A DNA stretch of 11,743 nt from an uncultured Pseudomonadota bacterium (lineage in GTDB: Bacteria; Pseudomonadota; Gammaproteobacteria; Burkholderiales; Casimicrobiaceae), in NCBI GenBank assembly GCA_937958295.1, contig CALFEY010000372.1, positions 1 to 11,743 on the forward strand, given 5' to 3'. Positions 6,042 to 11,743 of this stretch are shown in pieces (position 1 is the first letter of the stretch; the number at the start of each line of letters is the position of its first letter). The position numbers and the translations under genes are program-made. The notes beneath the pieces are model-generated. The model was not told the origin of the DNA. It searched no databases and was given only the letters and a program-made list of their open reading frames with translations.

Positions 6042-7415
6042 CTACTTGAGGCTCACTTCGACCCGGCGCGCCTCCGGATTGTCGCCGCCGCCCCCGCCCT
6101 GGGCCTGTTCCGGCTTCATGAGGACGATGCGCTGATCACCGATGCCCGCCTGGCGCAGCTGGTCGCGCACAGCCATGGCGCGCTGCTTCGCGAGCTCCTC
6201 GTTCTGCGCCGCGCCGCCCTGCGCGTCGTGGTACCCCGAGATGACGAGCTGCTGGCCCGGATGCGCCTTGGCGAGGGCATCCAGCGCGGCAGCCGCATCG
6301 CCGGGCAGCTCGGTGCGCCCCGTGGCGAAGTACACCTTGACGAGCGTCAACGTGGCGACCGTTATCGGCTGAACACCCGCGACAGGCGCCGCAGCCGCCG
6401 GCGCCGGCGCCGGCGCAGCAAGGGCCGGATAGTCCTTGAGCAGGCTCACGCCGTACAAAGGCTTGTAGACCCCATTGTGACAAGTCGCGCAGTCGACCTT
6501 CGGACCGTCGCCCAACGGCCCATGCCGGATCGGCGGCAACGTGGGGCCCAGCGGATCGAGGTAGTCCTTGTTGAGGTCGCGCACCATGCGGATGCCGTAC
6601 CAAGCCGTTTCGCGCTGCGGCGTGCTTGCATCCCAGGAGGCGAACGAGCGCGTGTTGTGGCAGAAGGTGCAATTGACCCCGAGCGCCTGCGACATGTTCA
6701 TCATGAGCGCATAGGTCCACTCCGTTTGCTTGGTCGAATGATAGTTGTTGGTGGGCAGCGCCGAGGTCGACACCACGCGGATCTCGTTGGCCTGGTCGAG
6801 GAAGGGCCCGAACGGATCGTAGGGCAACGAGGTCAGGCCCACCTGCGGCGCAGGCGTGTTCTGCCCAGCGTGGTTGCCGGCGCGCGCCGCCGCCGACGGG
6901 CCCGGATTGCGGAACCAGACGTTGGCCGGCACCGGCTTGCCGCGGTGGCAGGTGTAGCACGTCACTCCGGTGTCGGCCACGTGCGTCTTCCAGTCGCTGT
7001 TGATGTGGCGCGTCATGACGAGCATGCGGCGCGCCACGACCTTCGTGTACAGCGAATCGGATGCGAGGTCCTCGCCGGCGGCGTGGCAGTACGCGCAGCC
7101 CTGGTCGGGCGACACCCAGTTCGTCATCGCCACCATGACGCGCGTGAATTCGGCCACCGACAGGTCGTTTAGCACCTGCACGTTCTTGAACACGGCGGAG
7201 GCTGGCGGACCGCCCGCGGGCATGGGCGGTGTGGCCTCGGGCGACTGGTTGTCCGCGATCGTCTGCTGCGCGATGCGCGGATTGGAGAGCTCGATCATCC
7301 CCAGCCCGCGATAGCCGCGCTGCACGGTGTCCACGGGCGGCCGCTCACAGCCGGCAAGCAGCGCCAGCGCGCCGGTGAGGAGGAGCGCAGCGGATCTGCG
7401 GATGGTCGGATTCAT
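6042..7415 (-). CDS. pufC: Tetraheme reaction-centre cytochrome with C-terminal OmpA-like domain
   Basis: Encodes 457 residues, about 100 more than the usual PufC. The periplasmic cytochrome subunit re-reduces the photo-oxidised special pair. A lipoprotein signal ends at the lipobox LLAGC (Cys23), giving a lipid anchor. Four CxxCH heme sites follow: CAYCH 107-111, CYTCH 153-157, CTFCH 249-253 and CATCH 309-313, with Met-rich helices (VMVAM, MLVMTRH, ALMMNM, YGIRM) able to supply axial ligands. After residue 330 comes a Pro/Ala linker, then an OmpA-like domain (about 352-457): VYFATGRTELPGDAAAALDAL, VISGYHDAQG with Asp397, and NEELAKQRAMAVRDQL with Asn405 and Arg412, the diaminopimelate-contact positions of the family. 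The start overlaps the pufM stop (ATGA). It is the last puf gene, with a terminator downstream. Confidence 0.96.
   Translation of the reverse strand: MNPTIRRSAALLLTGALALLAGCERPPVDTVQRGYRGLGMIELSNPRIAQQTIADNQSPEATPPMPAGGPPASAVFKNVQVLNDLSVAEFTRVMVAMTNWVSPDQGCAYCHAAGEDLASDSLYTKVVARRMLVMTRHINSDWKTHVADTGVTCYTCHRGKPVPANVWFRNPGPSAAARAGNHAGQNTPAPQVGLTSLPYDPFGPFLDQANEIRVVSTSALPTNNYHSTKQTEWTYALMMNMSQALGVNCTFCHNTRSFASWDASTPQRETAWYGIRMVRDLNKDYLDPLGPTLPPIRHGPLGDGPKVDCATCHNGVYKPLYGVSLLKDYPALAAPAPAPAAAAPVAGVQPITVATLTLVKVYFATGRTELPGDAAAALDALAKAHPGQQLVISGYHDAQGGAAQNEELAKQRAMAVRDQLRQAGIGDQRIVLMKPEQAQGGGGGDNPEARRVEVSLK
6398..6416 (-). repeat. Short GGCGCC tandem repeat coding the Pro/Ala linker of PufC
   Basis: About three tandem copies of the self-complementary hexamer GGCGCC encode the alternating Ala-Pro run in the hinge between the cytochrome and the OmpA-like domain of PufC (about residues 334-340). 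Such a simple repeat could vary in copy number without breaking the frame. Confidence 0.6.
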
Positions 7416-8389
7416 CGCGGGGCCCCCGTCAACGTTGCAGGATCGACCACCGCGGGGAACACCGCGGGATAGGTGGGCGCCACGCCATGCTTGACCGCCC
7501 AGAGGTACCAGTTGTCCACCACCGTGCCGGTAAGCAGGATCCCGATGCCGCCGGTGAGCGGGCACAGCACCGCGAACCACCATGCCCAGCGATGGATCGA
7601 CTCCATGGTGGCATTGAAGCCCATCGTCCAGCGCCAGAACAGCGCACCGCGCTCGGCCGCCGTGCCGCGATCGACCACCTGCTCAATCTCGCGCTCGCCG
7701 CCGAAACGGCTCACCGCGAGAATCGTGGCGCCGTGCATGGCGAAGAGCAGCGTCGCGCCGTAGAGAAACGCGATCGACAGCATGTGGAACGGGTTGTAGA
7801 ACAGGTTGCCGTAGCGGATCGAGAACGCGGCGGTCCAGTCGAGGTGCGGGAAGATGCCGAAGGGCACCGCCTCCCCGAAGCTGCCCATGAGCAACGGGCG
7901 GATGAAGCCGAGCACGAGATAGAGCCAGATCGCCGCCGCGAACGCCCAGGCGACGTGCGTCCCCATGCCGAGGGCGCGTGCGCGTCGATACATGCGCACC
8001 CACCACAGCAGGATGGACGTGGTTAGAAAGAAACCCGCCAACAGCCACCAGCCCCCCTCGTTGAGCGGAGGGAACTGAAGGCCGTTGGCGGGGGCAGGAG
8101 GCTCAAGCGCCAACCACGGGAGCTGCCGGACGAACTGGATCGGATCCCAGTTCACCGACGCCCACATGTTGAGGCCAATGATTTCGATGGCGATGAAGCC
8201 GAAGATCAGGGACGCGACTCCGGTCCAGCCGAGATAGATGGGGCCGACCTGCGCATCGCCGATGCGGCCCAGCCAGTAGGCGAAGAAGGGGGTGCCCTGG
8301 CGCACCCACGTGCCGCGCGCCAACGGCACGCCGGCGTATGCCGGCGCGTGCACCTGCACGCGCGTGAAGATGTTCTGGTATTCGGCCAT
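7412..8389 (-). CDS. pufM: Photosynthetic reaction centre M subunit
   Basis: Encodes 325 residues. PufM pairs with PufL to hold the special-pair bacteriochlorophylls, the bacteriopheophytins, the quinones and the non-heme iron, with five membrane helices. All key ligands are present (Met1 counted): His182 (accessory BChl) in FPHLDW, His202 (special pair) in YNPFHM, iron ligands His219 in AMHG, Glu234 in GGEREIE and His266 in ESIHRW, Tyr210, and Trp252 in the QA pocket (FWRWTMGFNATMES). Asp45 in GDAQVGPIYLG takes the place of Asn M44 of R. sphaeroides. The MAEYQNIF start at 8389 matches the family N-terminus and lies 11 bases after the pufL stop, with GGGGAC as ribosome site. The C-terminal tail past WAVKHGVAPTYP is typical of species with PufC. 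The stop overlaps the pufC start. Confidence 0.98.
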   Translation of the reverse strand: MAEYQNIFTRVQVHAPAYAGVPLARGTWVRQGTPFFAYWLGRIGDAQVGPIYLGWTGVASLIFGFIAIEIIGLNMWASVNWDPIQFVRQLPWLALEPPAPANGLQFPPLNEGGWWLLAGFFLTTSILLWWVRMYRRARALGMGTHVAWAFAAAIWLYLVLGFIRPLLMGSFGEAVPFGIFPHLDWTAAFSIRYGNLFYNPFHMLSIAFLYGATLLFAMHGATILAVSRFGGEREIEQVVDRGTAAERGALFWRWTMGFNATMESIHRWAWWFAVLCPLTGGIGILLTGTVVDNWYLWAVKHGVAPTYPAVFPAVVDPATLTGAPR

Positions 8390-8400
8390 TGTCGTCCCCG

Positions 8401-9225
8401 TTAGGCCCAGATCGGAAGGTTGAGCCACCAGTTCCACCACTCCGGCCAGCCGCGCGTCCAGAAGGGTCCGCTGATGATGATGCAGATGGCGCTCCAGAAT
8501 GCCGCGGAGAGCGCGAGGAAGAGGCCCAGCCGATGGATGCCCAGCGTGCCGATGGAGTAGCCGATCGTGTCGCGGAAGAAGGTGTTCTCGTGCTCCGCTG
8601 TCTTCACGGGCTCGCCCTTCTTCGGGTTGGTGGCCGACAGCACGAGCGAGCCGTGCAGCGCCAGCGCGAGCACCGTGGTGAAGAAGAAGCTCACCGCGAT
8701 CATATGCGCCGGGTTGTAGTGGAAGTGCAGGTACTGGTAGCCGGTGTTCGACACCCAGTCGAGGTGACTCATGATGCCGTAGGGAAAGCCGTGGCCCCAG
8801 GCGCCGAGCAGCAGCGGGCGGATCACCACCAGCGAGAAGTACGCGAAGATCGCCACCCCGAAGGCGATCGGGACGTGATAGCCGATGCCGAGCTTGCGGC
8901 AGATCTCCACTTCGCGCAGAGCCCAGGACACGAATGCCCCCAGAGCGCAGACCGTGATGATCTGCCAAAGCCCGCCTTCCATGAGCGGGGCAAAGGCCAG
9001 GCCATAGCTCAGGTCGGGCGGCGCGATATTGATCTGCCACACGTTCCACGTGGGACCGTTGGCCGCTCCCCACAGGATCATCGCGATCCCCACCGCGGAG
9101 AAGAAGGCCGTGGTGACGCCGAAAAAGCCGCAATAGAAGGGGCCGACCCAGAAATCGAAGAGGTCGCCGCCGACCAGCGTGCCGCCGCGCACGCGGTACT
9201 TACGTTCAAAACTGAGCATTGCCAT
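8401..9225 (-). CDS. pufL: Photosynthetic reaction centre L subunit
   Basis: Encodes 274 residues starting MAMLSFERKYRVRGGTL, the family N-terminus. L carries the active electron-transfer branch. With Met1 counted (subtract one for standard numbering) the ligands are His154 (accessory BChl), His174 (special pair) in YNPAHM, iron ligands His191 and His231, Glu105 near the active bacteriopheophytin, Tyr163 between the cytochrome and the special pair, and Glu213 at the QB site. Residue 214 is Asn, equivalent to L213, as in Blastochloris viridis, where R. sphaeroides has Asp. A GTG three codons upstream (9234) is in frame but has no spaced ribosome site, while AGGGGTG precedes the chosen ATG. pufL follows pufA after 110 bases with hairpins and precedes pufM by 11 bases. 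Confidence 0.98.
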   Translation of the reverse strand: MAMLSFERKYRVRGGTLVGGDLFDFWVGPFYCGFFGVTTAFFSAVGIAMILWGAANGPTWNVWQINIAPPDLSYGLAFAPLMEGGLWQIITVCALGAFVSWALREVEICRKLGIGYHVPIAFGVAIFAYFSLVVIRPLLLGAWGHGFPYGIMSHLDWVSNTGYQYLHFHYNPAHMIAVSFFFTTVLALALHGSLVLSATNPKKGEPVKTAEHENTFFRDTIGYSIGTLGIHRLGLFLALSAAFWSAICIIISGPFWTRGWPEWWNWWLNLPIWA

Positions 9226-9245
9226 CGTGAGCACCCCTGGTGCGC

Positions 9246-9312
9246 CGGCGCATCGCGCCGCCTTCTATGCAAACCCGGCGGCGGGCGTGGTCCGGCAACT
9301 TCGCCGGCCCGC
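9246..9312 (-). promoter_or_regulatory. Hairpins in the pufA-pufL intercistronic region
   Basis: Two inverted repeats lie in the 110-base gap between pufA and pufL. One has a 6-bp stem, CGGCGC/GCGCCG, with a 3-base loop (9246-9260). The other is an interrupted hairpin at 9281-9312, with outer arms GCGGG/CCCGC, inner arms CCGGC/GCCGG and a 6-base loop. In Rhodobacter, stem-loops at this junction protect the pufBA part of the mRNA from 3' decay, so that LH1 is made in excess over the reaction centre. The same role is inferred here. The high GC of the window makes short stems common, so the second structure is the more convincing. Confidence 0.6.
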
Positions 9313-9335
9313 GTCCGCTGCCTTCGCTAGCAACG

Positions 9336-9536
9336 CTACTTCTGGGCCGGCGGAACCGGGGCCGGCAGCGGCGACATCTGCGATATCGCCGGCCGTGCAG
9401 CCCTCGGGCCTTCGAGCCAGTTGAAGCGGTCGGTGGACAACAGGATGAAGTGGATGATCAGCGCCAATGCAAACAGAAACACGAACAGCGCGATCAACGT
9501 TCTCCTCGGATCGAACAGAAGCCACATTCGCCACAT
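9336..9536 (-). CDS. pufA: Light-harvesting 1 alpha polypeptide
   Basis: Encodes 66 residues. It is a single-helix antenna polypeptide that, with PufB, binds bacteriochlorophyll and carotenoid in the LH1 ring. The N-terminal MWRMWLLFDPRRTL is the LH1-alpha signature. One membrane helix (about 13-34) holds the BChl ligand His29 in LIIHFILLSTDRFNWLEG. A Pro/Ala-rich tail (residues 43-66) follows, as in many LH1 alpha chains. A strong GGAGGGAG site (complement of 9542-9549) sits just before the ATG and overlaps the pufB stop; the gap to pufB is 12 bases. Confidence 0.97.
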   Translation of the reverse strand: MWRMWLLFDPRRTLIALFVFLFALALIIHFILLSTDRFNWLEGPRAARPAISQMSPLPAPVPPAQK

Positions 9537-9548
9537 GTTTTCTCCCTC

Positions 9549-9782
9549 CTATCCGAGAAACGGGAGCACGGAGCTCACGGCGACGTTGACGCTGTCGACC
9601 AGTGACGACGTATACCCCTTCACGCCCGGCAACCACGGACGCCATTGCCACGCCAGAATGTGCGCGATGATGGCGATCACCAGGAAAATGATGAAGCTCG
9701 TCATGAAAACGCCGTGGAACTCCTTTGCCTCGGCCTCCGTCAACCCCGACAGTGAGCCGTTTCGTCTATCAATCTCAGCCAT
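9549..9782 (-). CDS. pufB: Light-harvesting 1 beta polypeptide
   Basis: Encodes 77 residues. The LH1-beta signature runs GLTEAEAKEFHGVFMTSF and then AIIAHILAWQWRPWLPG, with His23 at the membrane edge and His41 as the BChl ligand; the helix is about 27-45. After WRPWLPG there are 24 further residues ending in SSVLPFLG, longer than the classic short LH1 beta chains. GGAGG (complement of 9791-9795) stands 8 bases before the ATG. The gene follows pufQ after 121 non-coding bases containing two hairpins, and precedes pufA by 12 bases. Confidence 0.97.
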   Translation of the reverse strand: MAEIDRRNGSLSGLTEAEAKEFHGVFMTSFIIFLVIAIIAHILAWQWRPWLPGVKGYTSSLVDSVNVAVSSVLPFLG

Positions 9783-9799
9783 CGATACAACCTCCGGAT

Positions 9800-9813
9800 G
9801 AGCCTTTCGGCTC
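9800..9813 (-). promoter_or_regulatory. GNRA-tetraloop hairpin just upstream of pufB
   Basis: On the minus strand the RNA would read GAGCC-GAAA-GGCTC, a 5-bp stem closed by a GNRA tetraloop, ending 4 bases before the GGAGG ribosome site of pufB. A stable 5' hairpin at this point could protect the pufBALMC mRNA after cleavage in the pufQ-pufB gap or modulate pufB translation. The structure is seen in the sequence; the role is inferred. Confidence 0.55.
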
Positions 9814-9875
9814 GTTACCGCGCCAATCCCGCGCGGCGGGGAGCATCGTCGTGGCTTGTCGTCACGGCCGATGTC

Positions 9876-9893
9876 CGCCCGGAACCCCGGGCG
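9876..9893 (-). promoter_or_regulatory. Hairpin in the pufQ-pufB intercistronic region
   Basis: A perfect 7-bp inverted repeat, CGCCCGG/CCGGGCG, with a 4-base loop begins 10 bases after the pufQ stop. It lacks a following T-run on the minus strand, so it is unlikely to terminate strongly. An mRNA-processing or 3'-stability element separating bchZ-pufQ from pufBALMC is the likelier role, as in Rhodobacter, where the puf message is processed between pufQ and pufB. Confidence 0.55.
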
Positions 9894-9903
9894 AAATCCT
9901 GGG

Positions 9904-10125
9904 TCAGGCGTCCATCAGCGCGATGGAGATGGCCGAATGCGCGTCGGCCGCCGCCTCGTGGATCAGCGCCAACACCGGCGTGCCGGACACCCGGCGCGGA
10001 CCGATGTGCAGAATGAGCGTCACCACGAACAGCGGCGGGAACATCAGGACGAAGACCGCGCCGTAGAGGACCGTCTCCCCTCTGCCGATGGCCTTGATCG
10101 GAACCGCGGAGCGATGCGTCGTCAT
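9904..10125 (-). CDS. pufQ: PufQ-like bacteriochlorophyll synthesis factor
   Basis: Encodes 73 residues, the usual PufQ size (70-75). PufQ is a small membrane protein at the head of the puf operon; in Rhodobacter capsulatus it stimulates bacteriochlorophyll formation and is proposed to bind pigment intermediates. The product has a basic N-terminus, then GRGETVLYGAVFVLMFPPLFVVTLILH (one helix, about 17-41), then a soluble tail with LALIHEAAADAHSAISIALMDA. This matches the PufQ layout of a single helix and an amphipathic C-terminal part, and the gene sits exactly between bchZ and pufB. An upstream in-frame ATG at 10149 overlaps the bchZ stop (ATGA), but AAGGAGG 8 bases before the ATG at 10125 marks the likely start. 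Sequence identity to known PufQ is low, so the name rests on position, size and layout together. Confidence 0.82.
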   Translation of the reverse strand: MTTHRSAVPIKAIGRGETVLYGAVFVLMFPPLFVVTLILHIGPRRVSGTPVLALIHEAAADAHSAISIALMDA

Positions 10126-10133
10126 TGCGCTTG

Positions 10134-10140
10134 CCTCCTT
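10134..10140 (-). promoter_or_regulatory. Ribosome binding site deciding the pufQ start
   Basis: On the minus strand AAGGAGG lies 8 bases before the ATG at 10125 and inside the reading frame of the alternative ATG at 10149. This favours the shorter 73-residue product. Confidence 0.8.
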
Positions 10141-10145
10141 GATGT

Positions 10146-11615
10146 TCATGCCGGGACCGCCACGCCTTCGCGCGCCGTGGCCGAGCGGACGTGCGCCACC
10201 GAGACGCGGGTGTCGCCCGCGGCGCGAGTGGCTTCTTCCGTGCGATCCCGCAACCGCTTCGCCGCCGAGATGCGCACCAGCACCGGCTGCGCCTCCAGCA
10301 GGCGATCGAGCAACGCCTTGGCCTCGTCGTCCCAGGCGAGCTCGCGATGCAGCCGCGCGGGAGTGGCTTCGACACGATCCATCTCCGTGCCGAGCGGCAG
10401 GATGTGGAAGAGCGCGTCGAAGAGCGCATTGCACACTTCCTGCACGAGGTAGGTTGCGCCGGAGTACCCCATGAAGGGCGTTCCGGTGTGCCGGCGCACG
10501 ATCGCGCCGGGGAAGGAGGCCGGGATGTACGCCGCCCGCGCCCCGCACTCTGCCATGTACATGCGCTCGTTGAAGCTGCCTAACATCACGAGCGGCGGCT
10601 TCTCGCGCAGGAGCTTGCGCACGGCATCGTTGTCGGGCTTGACCCCCGCCTTGCGCGACAGCGCGAACATGCAGGGCAGGCCGAGCTCGGTCTCCAGGAA
10701 ATGCGACACCCCGCGCGCGTACGTCTCGTTGGCCACGATCGCGAAGCTCGCCGTGCCGAAGAAGTCCTGCGTGACCGACCGCCACAGGTCCCAGATCGGC
10801 TTGATCGTCGTGTGCTTCTCGCGCGCGATGAACGGCTCCGGATCGAGCCCGAGCAGCTCGCCCAGCGAGCGCAGGAACCGGGTGGTGCTGTGCAGGCCGA
10901 TGGGCGCCTGCAGGTACGGGCGGTCGAGCGCCTCGCACAGCATGCGGCCGTACTCGCGGTACATGCACACGTTGACTTCGGCGTCGGCCAGGTTGCGCAC
11001 GTCGGCCAGGTGCGCGCCGAGCGGGAACGTCATGTTCACCTGCGCGCCGATGCCCTCGATGAGGCGGCGGACCTCGGCGAGGTCGCTCGGCGTGTTGAAC
11101 ATGCCGTACGCGGGACCGATGATATTCACGCGCGGACGCACGACGCCGTCGACGTCGGGGGTTCGCGGCTTAGCCTCGGGCGTGGGGCCGCGCTTGCTGC
11201 CGTACTCGGTCCAGAGCCAGTACATCGCGCGATTGGCGCACTGCCACTGGTCCTCGTCGATCGTGCGCGGCAGGAAGCGCTGGATGTTGGTGCCTTCCGG
11301 CGTGACGCCACCGCCGATCATCTCGGCGATGGATCCCGTTACCACCACGGCCGGCAGGTCGGGATCGAGCGCCGCGTGCGCGCGCTTCATCGCGCCCTCG
11401 GTACCGTCGCGGCCGAGGTTGTCCTCGGACAGACCGGTGACCACGATGGGCAATTCATGCGGCGGCAGGGCATCGGTGTAGTGCAGCACCGAGGTGACCG
11501 GCAGGTTCTCGCAACCCACCGGGCCGTCGATGACCACCTGCAGGCCCTTGATCGCCGTGAACACGTACACGGCGCCCCAGTAGCCGCCGGCACGGTCGTG
11601 GTCGAGGACTAGCAT
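10146..11615 (-). CDS. bchZ: Chlorophyllide a reductase subunit Z
   Basis: Encodes 489 residues, full length. With BchY it forms the nitrogenase-like catalytic component of chlorophyllide a oxidoreductase, which, supplied with electrons by BchX, reduces ring B of chlorophyllide a on the way to bacteriochlorophyll a. The N-terminus MLVLDHDRAGGYWGAVY, then VVIDGPVGCENLPVTSVLHY with Cys35 (a conserved Fe-S cluster position), VVVTGSIAEMIGGGVTPEGT and TNIQRFLPRTIDEDQW are strongly conserved BchZ blocks. The C-terminal part around residues 425-465 (ELAWDDEAKALLDRL, then PVLVRISAAKRLRDRTEEA) is the PCP_red-type tail shared with BchB. It starts 19 bases after the bchY stop, with GGGGCC upstream, and its stop overlaps an alternative ATG of pufQ. 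The bchYZ-pufQBALMC order is the standard superoperon arrangement. Confidence 0.98.
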   Translation of the reverse strand: MLVLDHDRAGGYWGAVYVFTAIKGLQVVIDGPVGCENLPVTSVLHYTDALPPHELPIVVTGLSEDNLGRDGTEGAMKRAHAALDPDLPAVVVTGSIAEMIGGGVTPEGTNIQRFLPRTIDEDQWQCANRAMYWLWTEYGSKRGPTPEAKPRTPDVDGVVRPRVNIIGPAYGMFNTPSDLAEVRRLIEGIGAQVNMTFPLGAHLADVRNLADAEVNVCMYREYGRMLCEALDRPYLQAPIGLHSTTRFLRSLGELLGLDPEPFIAREKHTTIKPIWDLWRSVTQDFFGTASFAIVANETYARGVSHFLETELGLPCMFALSRKAGVKPDNDAVRKLLREKPPLVMLGSFNERMYMAECGARAAYIPASFPGAIVRRHTGTPFMGYSGATYLVQEVCNALFDALFHILPLGTEMDRVEATPARLHRELAWDDEAKALLDRLLEAQPVLVRISAAKRLRDRTEEATRAAGDTRVSVAHVRSATAREGVAVPA

Positions 11616-11634
11616 GCGCAGGCCCCGCGGCGCA

Positions 11635-11743
11635 TCAGATCATCTCCTCCGCCTTGCGCTTCCGGGCGAGCTTCACGATCTGCCGCCGGTAGTGCTCGCG
11701 AAACTCCGGGCGCGCCTGCGGCACGTCTTCCCACACGCCCGCG
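11635..11743 (-). CDS. bchY: Chlorophyllide a reductase subunit Y, C-terminal fragment
   Basis: Only the last 35 residues are in the window, ending in TGA (complement of 11635-11637). They read AGVWEDVPQARPEFREHYRR followed by a Lys/Arg-rich end, KLARKRKAEEMI. The fragment alone is too short to identify. The name rests on its position directly upstream of bchZ in the same direction, as in bchXYZ clusters, and on a compatible charged C-terminus. It is too short for most ORF listings. Confidence 0.75.
   Translation of the reverse strand, partial: AGVWEDVPQARPEFREHYRRQIVKLARKRKAEEMI

Noticed and set aside
5099..7172. Two long plus-strand open frames (5099-6049 and 6039-7172) opposite the hydrolase and pufC
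   Set aside because: The products are His/Arg-rich with no family signature and are antisense to genes with complete catalytic or heme motifs.
8390..9133. N-terminal extension of the pufM frame back to 9133
   Set aside because: It overlaps pufL in another frame. The family N-terminus MAEYQNIF starts at 8389, with a ribosome site in the 11-base gap.
9783..9903. Search for a PpsR/CrtJ operator (TGT-N12-ACA) or a sigma-70 promoter before pufB
   Set aside because: No matching pair was found by eye here, in 865-893 or in 5960-6041. Any regulatory promoters probably lie outside the window or inside bch coding sequence.
10701..11612. 303-residue plus-strand open frame opposite bchZ
   Set aside because: Arg/His/Val-rich antisense shadow of a highly conserved gene.

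Overview
The window is the junction of two bacteriochlorophyll-a photosynthesis operons in a GC-rich bacterium with a type II (quinone-type) reaction centre. Every recognisable gene except one alpha/beta hydrolase, and possibly one small hypothetical gene, belongs to building the RC-LH1 photosystem or to making bacteriochlorophyll. The gene order (lhaA-puhABC-orf-acsF-puhE facing bchYZ-pufQBALMC) is that of purple bacteria, and of lineages that acquired the cluster by transfer, such as phototrophic Gemmatimonadota. The sequence alone does not let me choose between a proteobacterium and such a recipient. The aerobic cyclase AcsF means bacteriochlorophyll synthesis can proceed with oxygen present, as in aerobic anoxygenic phototrophs; an oxygen-independent BchE outside the window cannot be excluded.

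Plus strand, 1-5029: the 3' part of lhaA, then puhA (reaction-centre H subunit), puhB and puhC (RC/LH1 assembly factors), a 108-residue uncharacterised gene, acsF (Mg-protoporphyrin monomethyl ester cyclase) and puhE. The genes are separated by at most about 56 bases, and two junctions are ATGA stop/start overlaps, so this looks like one transcript whose promoter lies upstream of the window.

Minus strand, read from 11743 down to 6042: the end of bchY, then bchZ (chlorophyllide a reductase), pufQ, pufB and pufA (LH1 beta and alpha), pufL and pufM (reaction-centre core), and pufC (tetraheme cytochrome). The non-coding gaps pufQ-pufB and pufA-pufL hold hairpins of the kind that set LH1:RC stoichiometry by differential mRNA decay in purple bacteria. 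A GC-rich perfect palindrome followed by a T-rich tract ends the operon after pufC.

Between the two convergent operons lies a minus-strand membrane-anchored alpha/beta hydrolase (5036-5959) with a complete catalytic triad.

The most unusual feature is PufC. After the four-heme cytochrome, a Pro/Ala linker leads into a C-terminal OmpA-like peptidoglycan-binding domain. This suggests that the reaction-centre cytochrome, already a predicted lipoprotein, may also be tethered to the cell wall. The reaction-centre core carries the Blastochloris viridis-type acidic pair near QB (Asn at L213, Asp at the M44 position) rather than the Rhodobacter sphaeroides pair.

No tRNA, rRNA, CRISPR, insertion sequence or transposase was seen. 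Apart from the two puf intercistronic gaps (121 and 110 bases) and the 82 bases between pufC and the hydrolase, the window is almost wholly coding, and no stretch over 300 bases lacks a gene.
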